Origin: Epiperipatus broadwayi | Lineage: Eukaryota > Onychophora > Udeonychophora > Euonychophora > Peripatidae | Length of the DNA: 64,000 nt | Direction of reading: 5' to 3' | Assembly: GCA_028023455.1 (NCBI GenBank) | Contig: JAQFVV010006336.1 | Span: forward strand, 3,154,021-3,218,020 | In this document: positions 21,506 to 35,282 of the stretch, one piece after another | Layout of the letters: every line of letters begins with the position of its first letter | How positions within the stretch are numbered: position 1 is the stretch's first letter | Made by a program: the position numbers and the translations under genes | The notes under the pieces: generated by a model | Database searches by the model: none | The model's input: only the letters and a program-made list of their open reading frames with translations | Told to the model about the DNA's origin: nothing

Positions 21506-21636
21506 TGTAACATGATGTACCATTTCCCATATATATCTTACACATATATATGATCATTTGTAAGATTGCGTGTATGTATATAACGATACACGTATATGCG
21601 TATGATATATATGGGAAACGGTACATCACGTTACAA
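21506..21636. repeat. short inverted-repeat element
   Basis: Arms of about 31 bp (gtaacatgatgtaccatttccc at the left, and its near-complement ending at about 21635) flank a TA/CG-alternating centre of about 67 bp. This is MITE-like in form. The flank to the left contains a B-box-like GAGTTTGATCCCTG on the minus strand. Confidence 0.5.
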
Positions 21637-21639
21637 TAT

Positions 21640-23895
21640 ATATATATATAATCATATGATAATAGCCAAATGCATCTAAATGATGAATCTTCATTTTTTT
21701 CTCAATGCACCTCTATAAGTAAAAAAATGGATTCTCACCTTTTAATCTGGTTTATGATCTTATTATAGTACAAGAAAGTTGATACTTGGTCTATAACAGA
21801 TTACAATTTTATGCTTCTAGAAATTTAAATACAACCTATTAAACAGGTAAATAGATAATACATTTGAAGATAGACTAGTAAATAGGCATTTTAAACTTTA
21901 TTTCACTACTATAAACTATTACTTAGATTAGGGGTGAGGAACTTTTTTCTACCAAGGGCCATTTGAAAATTAGACTGCTATATTTAATAAAACATTTAAA
22001 TAATTTATTAATAATTAGGGATGGGCAATCTTTCAGTTGGCAAGCCAGTTTCAACTTCTCATAATGTTTTTATGAATTAAAAATAAGTAATATAATTATT
22101 ATTAATGACAATTTCACGTTTAATGACAATTTTTCCAGTTTGCTATTTTTATATTCTCGAATTTCTTTTTATATTCTATACAGATTAATTCTATAGTAAG
22201 ATGCCGACATTTATACACTTTCCTTCAGATAATGGTTTTGAAGTTTCTGCTTTTTTAAAAATAAAAATTAACTTTAAAAATAAAAATTTAATTTCCCATC
22301 ACAATTTTTTGGCTTGTTTGGACTTTTTATGAGACATGTCAGCCATTTGATGAAGCTCCTTTTCAAATTTTCTATTTTTATATTTTTTTTCTAATAATTT
22401 TGTTGTAATCAGAATATTTAATAAATAGTGTTTTTTATTAATTGAAATGCTTTCCAAACATATCAGGCATATTGATTATTCTTTCTTTTTATAAAAAAAA
22501 TATGCGTAAATATATTTCTATTGAATTATGCAATTTTCTATGACAATTTTTTTATTTTACTCTGTATAGCCATAATAAAAAAGTAAAATAAAGGCAAAAT
22601 AATATTAATAAAATAAAGTATAATTTTAATTTTATTTTTGCACATATACAAGCAGTATGCAAAAATCACTATAAAAACAAACAAAATGCCTCCAGCATCG
22701 TAAATTAAATCTGTAACCAGATAGACCACACACTATAGACAATTTGTAGCAGTATTACACCTCTGATGAAATGAACTTGAACTAGAACTATTATAAAGAT
22801 TGAATGTAATTGAGAAAATAATTTATTTTACTTAACTCTTCAATTAATATTTGAACTAGCAGGTGTTTAAATAGAAGTTTTATACAAGGCCATTTTATAT
22901 TCATTTTTAAAAATGTCCAAGGGTCATATTGAAAGCTTTTAAGAACCAGAGATGTCATCAGAGCTGAAAGTTCTCCACTCCTGATTTAGATAATAAACTT
23001 GATTGTACTTAAAACTAGGTGATGATATAATCATATTATAACTTCCCAAGCTTATCTCACAATTTTCAATTTGTTGCCAAGACAAACTTTAAATGTTATA
23101 TATGAATTTCATCTTTAAAAACTCAGGTCTAAGATCTTAATATGGGCAAAAAAGTTGACACTTGAATTGTAACTGGTTCAAATTTTTATTTTCCTAGAAC
23201 TTTAAATAAATTTCATTAAACAGACAATATCTGATTTGAAACCTGACTGATAAAAAATCATTATTAATTCTCAAATTTCTCTGAGATTAATTATTACAAT
23301 GATAATAATAAACTTGATTTTACTAAAAACTAGATGATATTATAATTGTAATCCTTTGATAACAAACCAAGTTTTCCAAAACCAGCCATCTTTAATCTAT
23401 TGTCATGACAATCCCTATAAGTAAATGATTATATTCTCATCTTTCTCATTGCAGTAAATTTGATCTTTGGACTATAAAAGATTGAGATTTCTGTATTTAC
23501 AGAAGTTTAAATAAACACCATTCAAGATTTCGATAAGTTTGGAATGCTATCCATATGATTAAATTCATAAAATCATCTACAATTGAATCAAAATCAATTT
23601 ATTATCAAAGTAATAATTGATAGCAATGGAATTTGAAAGTTAAAAATAATTATTCATTAGTCTGGTTTCAAAACAAGTTATTTTTGCTTGTATAATAGAG
23701 TTTTTTTAATGTTCTAGGAATATAAAATTCTGAATGTGCTACAGTACACATGCCCAACTTTTTGTCTACATTAAGGTCTTAGATCAGAGTAAAAAGTGAA
23801 AACTCATCTTTTATATATGGAGATTGTCATGACAACAGATTGAAAATTCATGGTTTAGATAAGTTTGGGCTGTTATTATATTATGATTACATTTA
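21640..23895. repeat. tandem repeat of about 310 bp, interrupted by a hAT-like insertion, last copy inverted
   Basis: A unit containing aataaactt, a-ctaga/ggtgat, and later agttga-acttg, ctagaa-tttaaata recurs. aataaactt is at 22992 and 23307 (315-bp period); the acttg...ctaga block is near 21783, 23158 and 23470. Subtracting the hAT-like insertion (1063 bp with one duplication) brings the first spacing to about 310 bp. A copy in reverse orientation lies at about 23690-23895. Divergence is considerable. No coding frame. Confidence 0.6.
21921..22991. mobile_element. hAT-like non-autonomous DNA transposon
   Basis: Terminal inverted repeats: left AGGGGTGAGGAACTTT (from 21930) and right complement of CAGGAGTGGAGAACTTTC (ending 22983), the typical hAT/Charlie-style CAGGGGTG ends. 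Flanks are acttagat (21921-21928) and atttagat (22984-22991), 7 of 8 identical, matching the 8-bp target duplication of hAT elements. The interior of about 1.05 kb has no transposase motif. A second hAT-like terminus (AGGGATGGGCAATCTTTC) begins at about 22018, suggesting nested or duplicated ends. Confidence 0.75.
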
Positions 23896-25752
23896 TAAAA
23901 AAACATTACTTTGAGCAACATCAGGTTTGATATATATATATATGATATAAAATATCACTCAACTTTATGAACATATTATTGATAAGGTACTGCAAATACA
24001 TTAGCCTATAAGTGCATCATATTATCAAGATGCCATGATTTAAGAAAAATAATTGTAACTGTGAGTAAATTGATCATCTTTTTGTGTTAAAAAGTTGTTA
24101 CAAACTGAATGTGTATAATAATATTAAATTATTAAAATTTACAAAAATGAATATCTAAAAGGTCACTCTTTTACATAACAATAAAAAGCATATATCATAG
24201 TTAAGGTTTAAAGCAATTAGTTTAGATAAATGTTATAAATACAATAACATTATTGTAATTTCTTTATATTTTTCATACATGTGAACTAATATTATTACTT
24301 TATTTTGGTATCAGTTTAATTTTCTTTAAACATGCATGTGTTATTATTTACTATTTTAACCCAATCAACATACTGATCTACAATTTCATCAGACATGCTA
24401 TTGTTTGTAAATCTAAATTAGTTTTGTATGATATCTCAAACATAATCTTAGCTCCAATTAATGTTTAGCTATAATTTATGAATTTACTAATTACATCTGC
24501 ATTTTTAATTCAAATTTGCATATGTTTTTTCATATGCTTAATTAAATGGTTTCTTTCTTTTTTAAAACTTATAACTCAATGCACTTTTGGTGGAGAGAGA
24601 AATGACTATGGTAAACTTCACTGAAAGTGCACTCAACTTTAGATTATAAAGAAGAAAAAAAGTCACTTTCTTACACAGATAAATAAACATATGCAAATTT
24701 TCATTATCTCTGTGCAAAATATCTTGCTGATTTCATTTGACAACATTGTTAAACTATCACTGAATGATATACATTCTTCATAAAATATTATTTTAAATTA
24801 TGACATAATTTTTTAGTGTATAACTACAATGTAAAGTTAACATATATGGTTTCTCTATTCTTAAATTATAAAACATTGTTCGAATTTGATCAGCTTGAGA
24901 GTAATGTTTGCTTTACTAGAAGTGGGTGCTAGAGAGACCATTGCCTCATATTAAACCAATTAAGATTTAATTAAGTATACACTATTTCTGGAGGAATTTT
25001 ATTTCTGATGATTCAACTAAATCATAAGTTTGTGGATAAGGGTAAACTGATAGTTTTTTACATTTGCAACAGTTGGTACTATAATGTTCATATTTTGTAA
25101 AAATTAATAAATTTAATAAATAAACATCTTGTCAAACAGTACATATCTGTATTTATAATAATTATAGATTAAAATATAAGTATGTAATATATGGTACAAT
25201 AAAAAATCATTTGTTTTGAATTTGAAATACAAGTAAATGTATTTACTTAATCATGAAGTTAATGTTAACTGTAATCTTGCTTTATATACAATATAACAGA
25301 TATTTATACAAACTCTATGATAATTGGAGTTTACTTGCAGAAAGATCATCAGTATTAATAAGTTGAAAGAACAAAAATAATAAAATATGAGTTTGTAATA
25401 TAATATGTTAGTCAATAAACAGATGTTGAAATCTTTGAAAAAATAATTCCAAAGCCAATTTTTTATTTTTTTTAAAAAATAAGAAATTGAAATAATATTT
25501 GTAAAAAAAGTATATTCCGTATTTCATATTCAGATTTTATTAAAAACTATATTATTACATAACTTATTTTTTTTAGTAGATTTATTTTTGCAAAAATTAT
25601 TTTTCTCTGTCAGTTTTTATTTCTGCATTCAGTTCATTAAAAATTTTTTAATTCATGTTGACTTCTCTAAAAGTCTAACAAAGTTATCAGAATTTTTGTT
25701 TCATTATATATATTATATTTAATGTTTTTATTGTTATATGATGTAAATAAAT
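23896..25752. other. AT-rich non-coding DNA
   Basis: Nothing recognised beyond short TA runs. Confidence 0.5.
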
Positions 25753-25933
25753 TAGTTTTTGGATTAATCTGTGTGTTAGTTTTAATTAATTTCCAATGTT
25801 TCAATAAAATAGCATTTGGCATTGTCAAGGTTAACTAATGAAAAGTTAACCTTTTCAATGGCGGATGCTATTTCATTAAAACAGTGGGAGTTGGGAATTA
25901 ATCAAAACTAACACACAGTTTAATCCAAAAACT
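25753..25933. repeat. fold-back element with about 83-bp arms
   Basis: Arms 25753-25835 and 25845-25933 are imperfect reverse complements (agtttttggattaa, tgtgtgttagtttt, aaatagcat and ggttaac shared), separated by 9 bases. No coding capacity, no hammerhead core. Confidence 0.7.
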
Positions 25934-28900
25934 ATTATATATATATATCCTACAAAATAAATTACTGCCTGGATTATAATTATGCAAAATCATTTAAAAA
26001 TTTTAATGATTATAAATTACTTGTTTTCGTGAAAAGTAATATATCTTCGAAAGCATATTAAAAAATTATTTAAAAAGGTCATAAAAATACATTTCTGTAT
26101 ATATAAAGATCAATACAAAGCAGCTGCTGTAAGATAAGTTTTAATTATTTTTTATGGAATTGAAATATAATGAAAATGAAAATAAATTAACTCAAACATT
26201 AAAATGACTTATTATTTTAAAGTTGACAAACTAGTCAACAGCTTTTACAATTAAAGTTTTCTTTTTTGGCTAATATTTTTGTTGCTAAAAATAAATTTAA
26301 AAAATATGAATGAAGTTATAGAGTAAATGAAGTTATAGGCATTGATATAGAACAACCGTTCTACTAACTCTGAAATATAAAATTGAATGTATTATTATAA
26401 GGCATATTTTGAATAAATTTGACATTTTAAGCAAAGAAATTGAAAGTGTTCTAAAAAAATATTCGTTGTGAATTTGAATATGATTTTATATGATTGTTAG
26501 ACTTCATTTATAAATAGATTCAATATTAACTGATTTTATTAGTAGTTTATAACAAGATAAAATACCATACTTAATCTGAATATGATGTATCCGACTTATA
26601 AAAGTTAGCTCAAAGGTATTTATAAACAGTTTCAATGTTATTTGCATTTACTGAGAAGAAAAAACTGAAGATAAAATCTAATGTGGAATTATAATTAGGA
26701 ACATGTTGAAGTGTTTCAGAAAGACAAATTACTGCATGAATTAAAAAAAAATAGTAGTCAAATATTAAAATAAACAGACTTTGAAATAAGCATAGAGATA
26801 TGTGACTATATTTTTAATTTCTTAATTTGGATTATATAATCATTGCAAAACTCATTTTGAACTTTTTTATTTTTTTTTATTTTTTGGGAAAATTAGAAAG
26901 AGCATAATAATATATAAGTGGATCTAATTATATATGTTTGTCTGCATATTATTACATATAAATATTAGCACATACCATGTTATGATTTATAATGCATTAC
27001 ATTTTTAATGTTTTTATTTTAATTTAGTCCTTCACTGTGTTAACAGAAATGATACAAGTACATATTATACCGTATAAATATATATTTCTTCATTATATAT
27101 TAATGCGTTATTAATATGTTCATCATTATTAGAAGCCACCTAAAAACATAGTTGGATACTCAATTCCAGAATATGGGAGGAAACAATGTAGATAAAGAAC
27201 TATAATTATTGAATTTTATGATGACTTAATAAAAAATATAGAAAATGTATGTGGATCTGCTTAAATCTTATACAAATTCATTTTCTGTTTATTTAGTATC
27301 TGTGATCTTGTTTTTTTTAAATTCTTATGCACAAAATGTTTTGTTCTGAAAGAGTTCATCACCACCTTGTCTATTTGTGTCTTTTAAGTTAAATCTATTT
27401 TCACATATAATCTATTCTTAAAATTATAGTAAAATTGATTTTAAAAATTTGGTTATTTTTTTATTCATTTCATAAAGCTTAAAAATGTGTTAACTTGTCT
27501 TATGATTTTGCCATTATCATATTAGTAGGAGTTCATGCCTCACTTACTTCCATGAAGAAACAAGGCAAAATAAAAATTTTATTTACAATAATTGAAATTA
27601 ATATTTGAATATTTTTACGCATTTAATTATTCATAACAATTATAAACAATTTTGTAAAGATTCCAGTCAAACGATAGATTCATTAATAGCTTTATTAATC
27701 TCTGTCATTGCATATACATATTGGACAGTCTTAGCCATATAATTCATTGTTTGAGATTTTTAAAATTTATTACTAAAGTAAATATGCGTGTTAACCATGA
27801 GTAATCATGAATCTATTGATGAGATTATGGTAATATGCAGAAAAACTAACTCGAATTGTATATTATTGTATTTGAAAATAAATTGTTTATAAGTTCACAA
27901 TAAGTCCATTTCATATGAAATAATTTTTTATTTGCAATGTTTCTTAGGGAACAATCAGTAAAAGAACCTTGATTTAATACATGTTTTAGATAGTGAAACC
28001 ATGTCTTCAGTTATTAATGAGACTGAACTAATTAAAAGTTTTTATACAATTTTTTATGAGGCAACTTGTCTTATGATATTTAGTAAAGAATATGTGAAAA
28101 GATGGAATGTCAGTACAAAGCAGTGAACTTAATTGTTTTGTTGTATTTTCTGTGAGTGGTTATAACACTATGAAAAAATATTTTAAATTTACATGTAATT
28201 ACAGAAGATTATAATATGTGAACAACCAAGTTTATCTTCATGTGTCAACACTAAAATTTATCTTTATCTTTAAAGAATTATAACAACTGTTTAAAACTTG
28301 ACTGATTCTTTGAAATTCCTATCAACCAAGAAAAATATTGTTGATCTTTCATAATAAACTAATGAATCATCTGAATGTTTAAATATTATTCACTAAACCA
28401 ATGTTTTTATAGTCTCTATTCAAAACATTAAAAAAATTGGCAACTTAGAATATGAATAAATAAACAGCACGTGTGTGTGGACATGTATGCCTATTGTTTG
28501 AGATGACATGGAGGATTAATATAGTCTGAAAATGCTAAGTTTAAATGCTTCTATTTATTATAGTCAACATTCTATATACTGAAATAATAGGTCAATTATA
28601 TATATATAAGGCAAAATTAGTGTTCATTAAACCACTTCTGTTTTAGTCTTACTTCAAGCACACCAAAATCTCTTCAACAAAATCAAAATATATACAAAAT
28701 CCTAGCTTATTCTTACATCTTTGTATTGACCCAAAACGTGAGCAAATTTAATGTTCAACTTTCTGAAATTTTAATATTTGCTATATTGATAAATGAATTA
28801 TATAAAGTATTTCATATATATATAATAACAATAAAAAGTTAATTACTGTTATATTTATTTTTATTGTTATTACAATAGTTTTAATTAACGGACATTTTAT

Positions 28901-30604
28901 TTGTATTACGTATATATATACACACAATATATAATAGTATTTTTTTTTTCTTAAATTCCAATACTTCTTATAATGATTACGTAATTAATTGAAGTTATTC
29001 ATTTGTGTACATATACAAAGTAATTCTATTTTATGTAGAAAAAATGATTTTTTTCTCTTTAATCAATTAAATTAAAAACTCCATCATTAAACCTATACCT
29101 TAGCAAAAATGCTTAGCTCATTAAACAATATATAAACAGCTTTTGAATTTCTTATATAAAATAAACAACTAATTTAGTCTATATGCATTTTTTTTATATA
29201 ACATCTTTTTTTTTTTTCAAATGTATCAGTTCTCTGTAAAAAAAGTTTATATTTCCTCACAATTTATTACGAAACAGTTGCATTTACTCTATTTGGAGTC
29301 TTCTATTGTAAACTTAAAAATCAAGGGACTAGTTGATAATGCTGTTATTAAATTATCAGATTTCTTTTTGGCTATAAGTCATCTTCAATTAATATACAAT
29401 ACACCACCCTAAATTTTTTAAAACTGAAATTTAAAAACATTCATAAGATTATATAGGATTGATACTAGACCAGAATTTTTAGTGACCACAATTTTCTATT
29501 AACTGAAGGATTTTTCATACTTTAGTTAAAATAATTTATGTCATTAAATCTCACGTGATTTTTTTTTTGTGTGTTTACTTTTAACATATATTTGTAAGTC
29601 AATCATTTGCTTTATTTAGTCTAATTTAAAACCAAATATTGTAAGTCCTAATAATCTAAGAATACAAAATTATAATTCTATATTTATATGATCTGACTAC
29701 ACTTTTAAAATACATCGTTAATCAAGATTGTAGTTGATGACTGCGAAACGAATGAAATAAAAGTGAATTACTGTTTTTTTGTTTGTTTTTTGTAAAAAAA
29801 AAAATTTCAAAGCTAATGGAAAATTAATAAAATAAAGTAATAGGGTTTTAGGTATGCAACTTTGCTCTTGTATACTGTAGGCTACTGATAGTATATTGTA
29901 TATGCTATTAAAAAGTTTTTTTTTCTTTCACAGTCTCTTTATCTTATGACATTGTCCTGAAGTCTATAACATCACATGGCCAACATTTCTCTAAATTCAT
30001 TCTCCAGAATTTTGGAAAATTATTTATTTAACATTTAAGTTTTGCCATTGTAAACTTAGCAGTCATTAACTGTGTGCTTTAGGGTTTATGTTTGTTTACA
30101 TTTGCATAATTCTGTGAGCTGTCAAATAAGTGCAACGGATAAAACTCACACTGTGATAAGTAAGATCAAATCCAAATGGCTTTATTATTGAATTTAGGAC
30201 AAAAATTATTTGGAACTCTATAAGAATTCCAATTTTTGCGCATAATATTTCAATTGTCAATTCTTGGGTGAACAACTAGAAAAAGAATATTGATTTGACA
30301 CAAATCTTAGGCAGTAAAATTTTGCTTGAGTTATTTGCAAGTCCAATCTATTTAATAATTTTTATACATTTTTTGTGGATGTAACTAATGGAGGAATTAG
30401 TTTAATTCAAAAACTATATTTTTAAACAGAAGCAAAGTATTCACCAACAAAATCTGCTAATATTAAGGAAGCTGATATTAATTTTAATCTAACTTTAAAT
30501 AGACAAAAAAAATAGTTCTAAATGGGTTTAGTCTATTATTGCAAATAATTATATTCAGATTATGAGAGAATTGTTTACTATTTAGTTGAAAGTTAAACAT
30601 AGGA
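25934..30604. other. AT-rich non-coding DNA
   Basis: No supportable gene, LINE motif or RNA gene. A short frame at 29221-29412 has no recognisable domain and lies in strongly AT-rich DNA. Confidence 0.5.
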
Positions 30605-33380
30605 CCATTCATCATCATCATCATCAACTATTATCAATCCATTGCAGAATAAAGGTCTACCCAAGTTCAAATCATCTTCTCTGATTTTTAGCTTCTCTTC
30701 TCCACATCACCCCTGCACACTTTCTTACTTCATCTGTCCATGTCACATGTGGCCTTTTCCTGGGTCTTTTACAATGCCTTGGAATCCAGTTTAAAATTTT
30801 AATTGTCCATCTATTATGATCTCTTCTAGCAATATGTTGAACCCAACTCCACTTGTCTTTTATTTTTTTTCAAAGGGGGCAAGAACACCTGTTTGTTCTC
30901 TTACCCATTATTGCATTTTCAATTTTTTCTTGTTACTCCTAACATATAACTCTCCATATTTCTTGGAGTGGTCTGAAATCTTTGTATTGTTCTTCTATTA
31001 AGTGTCCAAATCTCAAATCCATAAGTAAGTACTGGTAAAACACATTTATTAAAAACCTTTCTTTTTAAACACATAGGCATATTTCCATTTAGTATCAAGT
31101 TATTTCTATCAAAAGCACTCAAACAAAGTTTAATTCTATGACTAATTTCATCCTTTATGTTTCAATCTGTATTAATAATCTGACCAATTTATTTGTAGCT
31201 GTTAATTTCTTCTAATTCATCATAATCAATGATTATTTTCATATTTTGAGAAAATCCATTGAACATTATTTTAGTCTTTTTAACATTTATCTTTAGTCCT
31301 ACTTGCCTACTTTCATCTGATAACTCCTGCAACATTTTGTGCAGCACTAAAGCATTATTTGTAAAAACAACTACATCATATGAAAAATCTAAATGAATTA
31401 AATATTCCCATTTTAATCCATACAATACTTCTTGCAGCACTGCTGTAAAAAGTTTTGGTGATATGGAGTCACCCTGTTTACACCCTTCTCAATGTTGACT
31501 TTCTTAGTATCATTATGTAATCTAATTGTTGCTGTTGCGTTTTTATAAATATTCTTTAAAATATAACAAAATCCTGAATCAATACCTTGATGATCCAATG
31601 ATTTAATCACTGAAGAAATGTTTATAGAATCAAATGCCTTTTCATAATTTACAAATCCAAAGAATAATGACAACTCATTTTCATTTGTCTTTTCTATAAC
31701 TTCTCCCAATACCTGGCTATGATCTACTGTACTAAAACAATTTTAAAAACAGCTTGTTCTCTTGGTTGGTGGAAATCCAATATTCTCTGTAGATGAGTTG
31801 TAATTATCTTGGTAAAAATTTTGTATAAAATTGATAAAAGGCTGATAGGTCTGTAATTTCTAATATCTTCATAATCACTTTTTTAAATATTAAATTAATA
31901 CTGCATTCTTCCAATCATCTGGTACATTTTTATCATTTAGACATTTAGTATATAGCTTTGCTAAAAAAATTCTATTTCTACATCTGCTTCTTTTAATATA
32001 TCAATTATAATTCCATCATTACCTGGAGCCTTTCCTTTTTTCATAAACTTAATAGCATGTCCAACTTCTTCATTTAAAATTCTGGGCAATTTGGAAGATA
32101 TAATATATATATAGGAGGTATTTGTTCTTTATTGCAATATAATTCTTGATAGATATCTTCTACCATTTCATGATGTCATCTTTCTTTTTAGTAAAAATTC
32201 CATCTTTTTTTCTTATTGCAGATATAAATTTCCTACCAATACCAAAATGTTTTACATTCTTAAGACTTTTATTTTCTTCTACAGCTTTCCTTGCTAGTTC
32301 ACAGTTATACTTTCTTATATCATTTTCAACTCCTTTCCACATGATTTTACAGATTTTGCGGTATTCAATCTTTTTTAATGCATCATTTTTGTATATCTTC
32401 ATATTCCTTATTTTCTTCATAAATTCTTTAGTCTTGTAAAAATTTTATTGGTCAATTGCTGCTTTTTTCTACCAGCTATCTTTGTTGTAGTTTTTAAAAA
32501 TGTATCAGTTATTTTCTTAGTAATTTCACTCAAATCTGAATCATGTTCAAAATCTACTAATACTTGAAACTGATTTGTAAGTTCTCATTTAAATTCATTA
32601 GAGGGTATCTGAAGATTAGGAATATCAACTGTAAATGTTGTTTTTCTTAATAATTTTTGTCTCTAGTTTTACTAATCAATGATCATGTTCTGTGTTAAAT
32701 TTATTAAGAACATTACAAAATATGTATTTTCTGTTAGTCAAAATATAATCCAATTCTGCTGTACCTTCATTTGGATGCTTCCATGTCTATTTCCTTTTAA
32801 CATTTTTTTCAAAAATGAGTTCATAATATAAAGTTTTTATTTTTCTGCAAACTCCACAAGTCTATGACCTCTCTTATTTTTATCACCATAACCAAAATTA
32901 CCTACAGCATTTTCATCTTTCATTTGTTTACCAATTCTAGCATTAAAGTCTCCCATAACAATTTAAAAATGTTTACTATGATCAAGAACCTTTTGTACAT
33001 CCATATAAAAATGTACTACTTCATCACTATGAGAACTTGTTTGGGGCATAAACCTGAATCATCTGAATTTGGTGTCTGCTATTAAGCTGTATAACTAATC
33101 TTGCCACTCTGTCTGATAAACGATCAATCTCCACAATGTTGTTCTTCCATTTTTTATTTATAATGAATCCTACTTCACTTGTATTTCTAATATTTGTGCC
33201 TTTATAGTAGAATACATGTTCACTCTTCAAATCAATTTTCTCATCACCTTTTCTTCTAACTTCCCAAGGTCCAATAATGTCCCATTTATAAAAGTCAGTT
33301 CTTCTAATTCTTGCAATTTTCCTTCACTTGAAAGTGAACTGCAGTTGTAAGTATCTAAATAATTAATCATCATCAACTGC
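30605..33380 (-). mobile_element. RTE-type LINE (RTE-1), near full length, decayed
   Basis: Read on the minus strand. Near 33330 SSLSSEGKLQEL and near 33280 WDIIGPWEVRRKGDEK mark the start of an apurinic-type endonuclease; GFIINKKWKNNIVE (about 33140-33180) continues it. At 32420-32160 follows the linker/RT start (ELARKAVEENKSLKNVK). At 31709-31413 comes RT motif A (FVNYEKAFDSIN) and the region up to motif B. At 31440-31189 the FADD box is changed to FSYD, with GLKINVKKTKIMFNG following. At 31122-30919 the C-terminal block LPVLTYGFEIWTLNRR. The 3' tail is a short GAT repeat (30608-30626 on the plus strand as ATC), as in the three other RTE copies here. Many frameshifts and loss of the catalytic box make it inactive. 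Confidence 0.85.
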
Positions 33381-33738
33381 AGCCTGGGTCCACAATCAAG
33401 GGATTTTTAGCACCCCCTGCCTTTAGATGCCAACTTCTGCCTTTGTTGGTGACTTTACAGCTTCCTGGAAATAAAGGCCATGATTTATTTTTGTCTGTCA
33501 TGATTGTATATAACTATTGGAAATATATTTATCATTTACGCATACATTCATTCTGCCTTATCATGCAACTGAGAAGTGAGATCATGGTGTTTTGTGATTT
33601 TAAACGCAGTGGTAAACATCCAATAAACTTACCACACTGGCTAATGCATGTCTGTGAGCAGCACATTCATGTTCATATACTATATGAATAATCATATAGC
33701 AATAACAGCTGCAATTCCAAGAACATATGGAGTGGACA
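33381..33738. other. unassigned sequence upstream of RTE-1
   Basis: Somewhat less AT-rich than the average of the window. It may be the 5' untranslated part of RTE-1. An open frame at 33443-33691 on the plus strand encodes no motif I recognise. Confidence 0.3.
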
Positions 33739-33802
33739 TTATTTATAATTCAATAATGGTCATATTAAATTCCTAATATGACCATTATTGAATTATAAAT
33801 AA
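33739..33802. repeat. perfect 29-bp palindrome, 6-bp spacer
   Basis: 33739-33767 and 33774-33802 are exact reverse complements around aattcc. No T tract suggestive of a terminator follows. It lies between two LINE remnants and may be a minimal fold-back insertion. Confidence 0.9.
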
Positions 33803-33819
33803 GATCTCAGTATTAGGAA

Positions 33820-34248
33820 CAGATTTTTTTGTATCCTTATTGCAGTAAGTTTATCTGAGCAATAACATCAGTTTAACTGAATTTTCTGCAGTCTGTATCT
33901 GGAAGATCTTTGGTGAATATATTAAATATATCAGATTAGAGAATTGAACCTTGGGGTGGATCATTCTATAAAATTTTGTATTTCTATGATTATTATTTAG
34001 TGTCATTTAAATTATTTTATTCGGAAACATTTTGTCAAATTAATGATTTCTGCATTTAAATTTTTAGAAACATTTATAAGAAGACCACATGTTAGATCAA
34101 TAAAGGTTGCACAAACTTTAAATTTATTTTGAAAGCCAAAATTGTTAACAACAGCTTTTATCTAGCTTAAAACAGCCTTCACTCCCTTTATATATATATA
34201 TATGATAAACAAAAATGCAAGTTAAAAATATTATATATAGATATTTTT

Positions 34249-34286
<38 letters not shown>

Positions 34287-34830
34287 AAAAATTCTTAATA
34301 ATATGTTTCTCTCAAAAATTTTGTAAAAACACATAATAATAATGGAAAATAATTTTTGAGTTATTGTTGGATTTGTTTGGTTTTAAGACTGCTATAGTTT
34401 TGTTTTTATGTCACATTAAGTCGTAAATTGTTTAGAACCTTTGGAAGTAAGTTATCATCCCTGGTGTTTTTCCTAATTTAAGATAATCAAAGGCAAATTC
34501 TAGTTCATCTACATCTCTTGTTCTTATTAGATTGATAATTGAGAAACATTGTTAGAGAACTGCTCTAATAATGTTTTTTTTCTAAATCAATTGTGAATGT
34601 ATGTATCTGATATCTAAGATTATCAAGCTGTTTATCAGTGATAGTAGTAGTGCTTTTAAATATGCTTTTTAAACAACCAAAATTGTATAAATATTACCAG
34701 GTTTTATGACTAAAGCATCTAAAGTTCCATTTCTTTATGATTTTACTATTTTTCTTTTCTGTTATCATTCAGTATTATATTAATTTATTAGAAATTTCCA
34801 GATTTTTAGTACTGTAGAAAAAGAACAGGA
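33820..34830 (-). pseudogene. decayed LINE reverse transcriptase (second LINE clade)
   Basis: Minus-strand translation gives, in order: DELEFAFDYLKLGKTPG (near 34540-34480), CATFIDLTCGLLINVSKNLN (34120-34040; motif A region), and DPPQGSIL, a stop, then DIFNIFTKDLP (33960-33890; motif B, PQGS-L-P-LFN-YTNDLP in related LINEs). This pattern is seen in Jockey/CR1-like LINEs and is distinct from the RTE copies. TA microsatellites at 34192-34203 and 34249-34284 lie within it. Stops and frame changes throughout. Confidence 0.65.
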
Positions 34831-35282
34831 TATTAACAACCACTGCTCTTTTTGTTCCAATCTAGAATAAATTGCTTTTGATATCTATAATGAATGGTCT
34901 CTTTGGCAGTTGTTATAAGGTATTAAACTGATCATAGCAAAAAGGAATTGTAAATATTATTTTTATATTCTGTTGAAAATATTCAATACTTCTTTTATTA
35001 AATATTTTATTAACATTTGTGCAAATAAACGTCAGTTTAATTTCCTTTAATTCTATCACAGAACATAGTTTCATCTATAGCAATGTGTATTGCAAGAATG
35101 ATTGGTATTGCTTTATCTTGGCTATGGAAAAAAACATCCAATATTACTAGTTCAGTAAATAATGGTGAATCATTTTTTGTCACAGTAAACATTAATTGTG
35201 AGTTGTTTCTGTTTTTCATTTGCATGAATGGATATGAGATAAATATCAGCAATTAATGAATTTATTGCTGCATGGTATATTA
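34831..35282. other. AT-rich sequence, unassigned
   Basis: A 71-codon minus-strand frame (35252-35037) has no motif I can place. It might be the 5' part of the adjacent LINE remnant, but nothing shows it. Confidence 0.3.

Noticed and set aside
29735-29765. TTGATGA...GAAAC motif
   Set aside because: Only four bases separate the two boxes, leaving no room for stem II, and C3 is T; no stem I.
33443-33691. 82-codon plus-strand frame
   Set aside because: No motif and probably part of the untranslated end of RTE-1; not convincing as a gene.
35037-35252. 71-codon minus-strand frame
   Set aside because: Could not be matched to any family; composition is like the surrounding AT-rich DNA.
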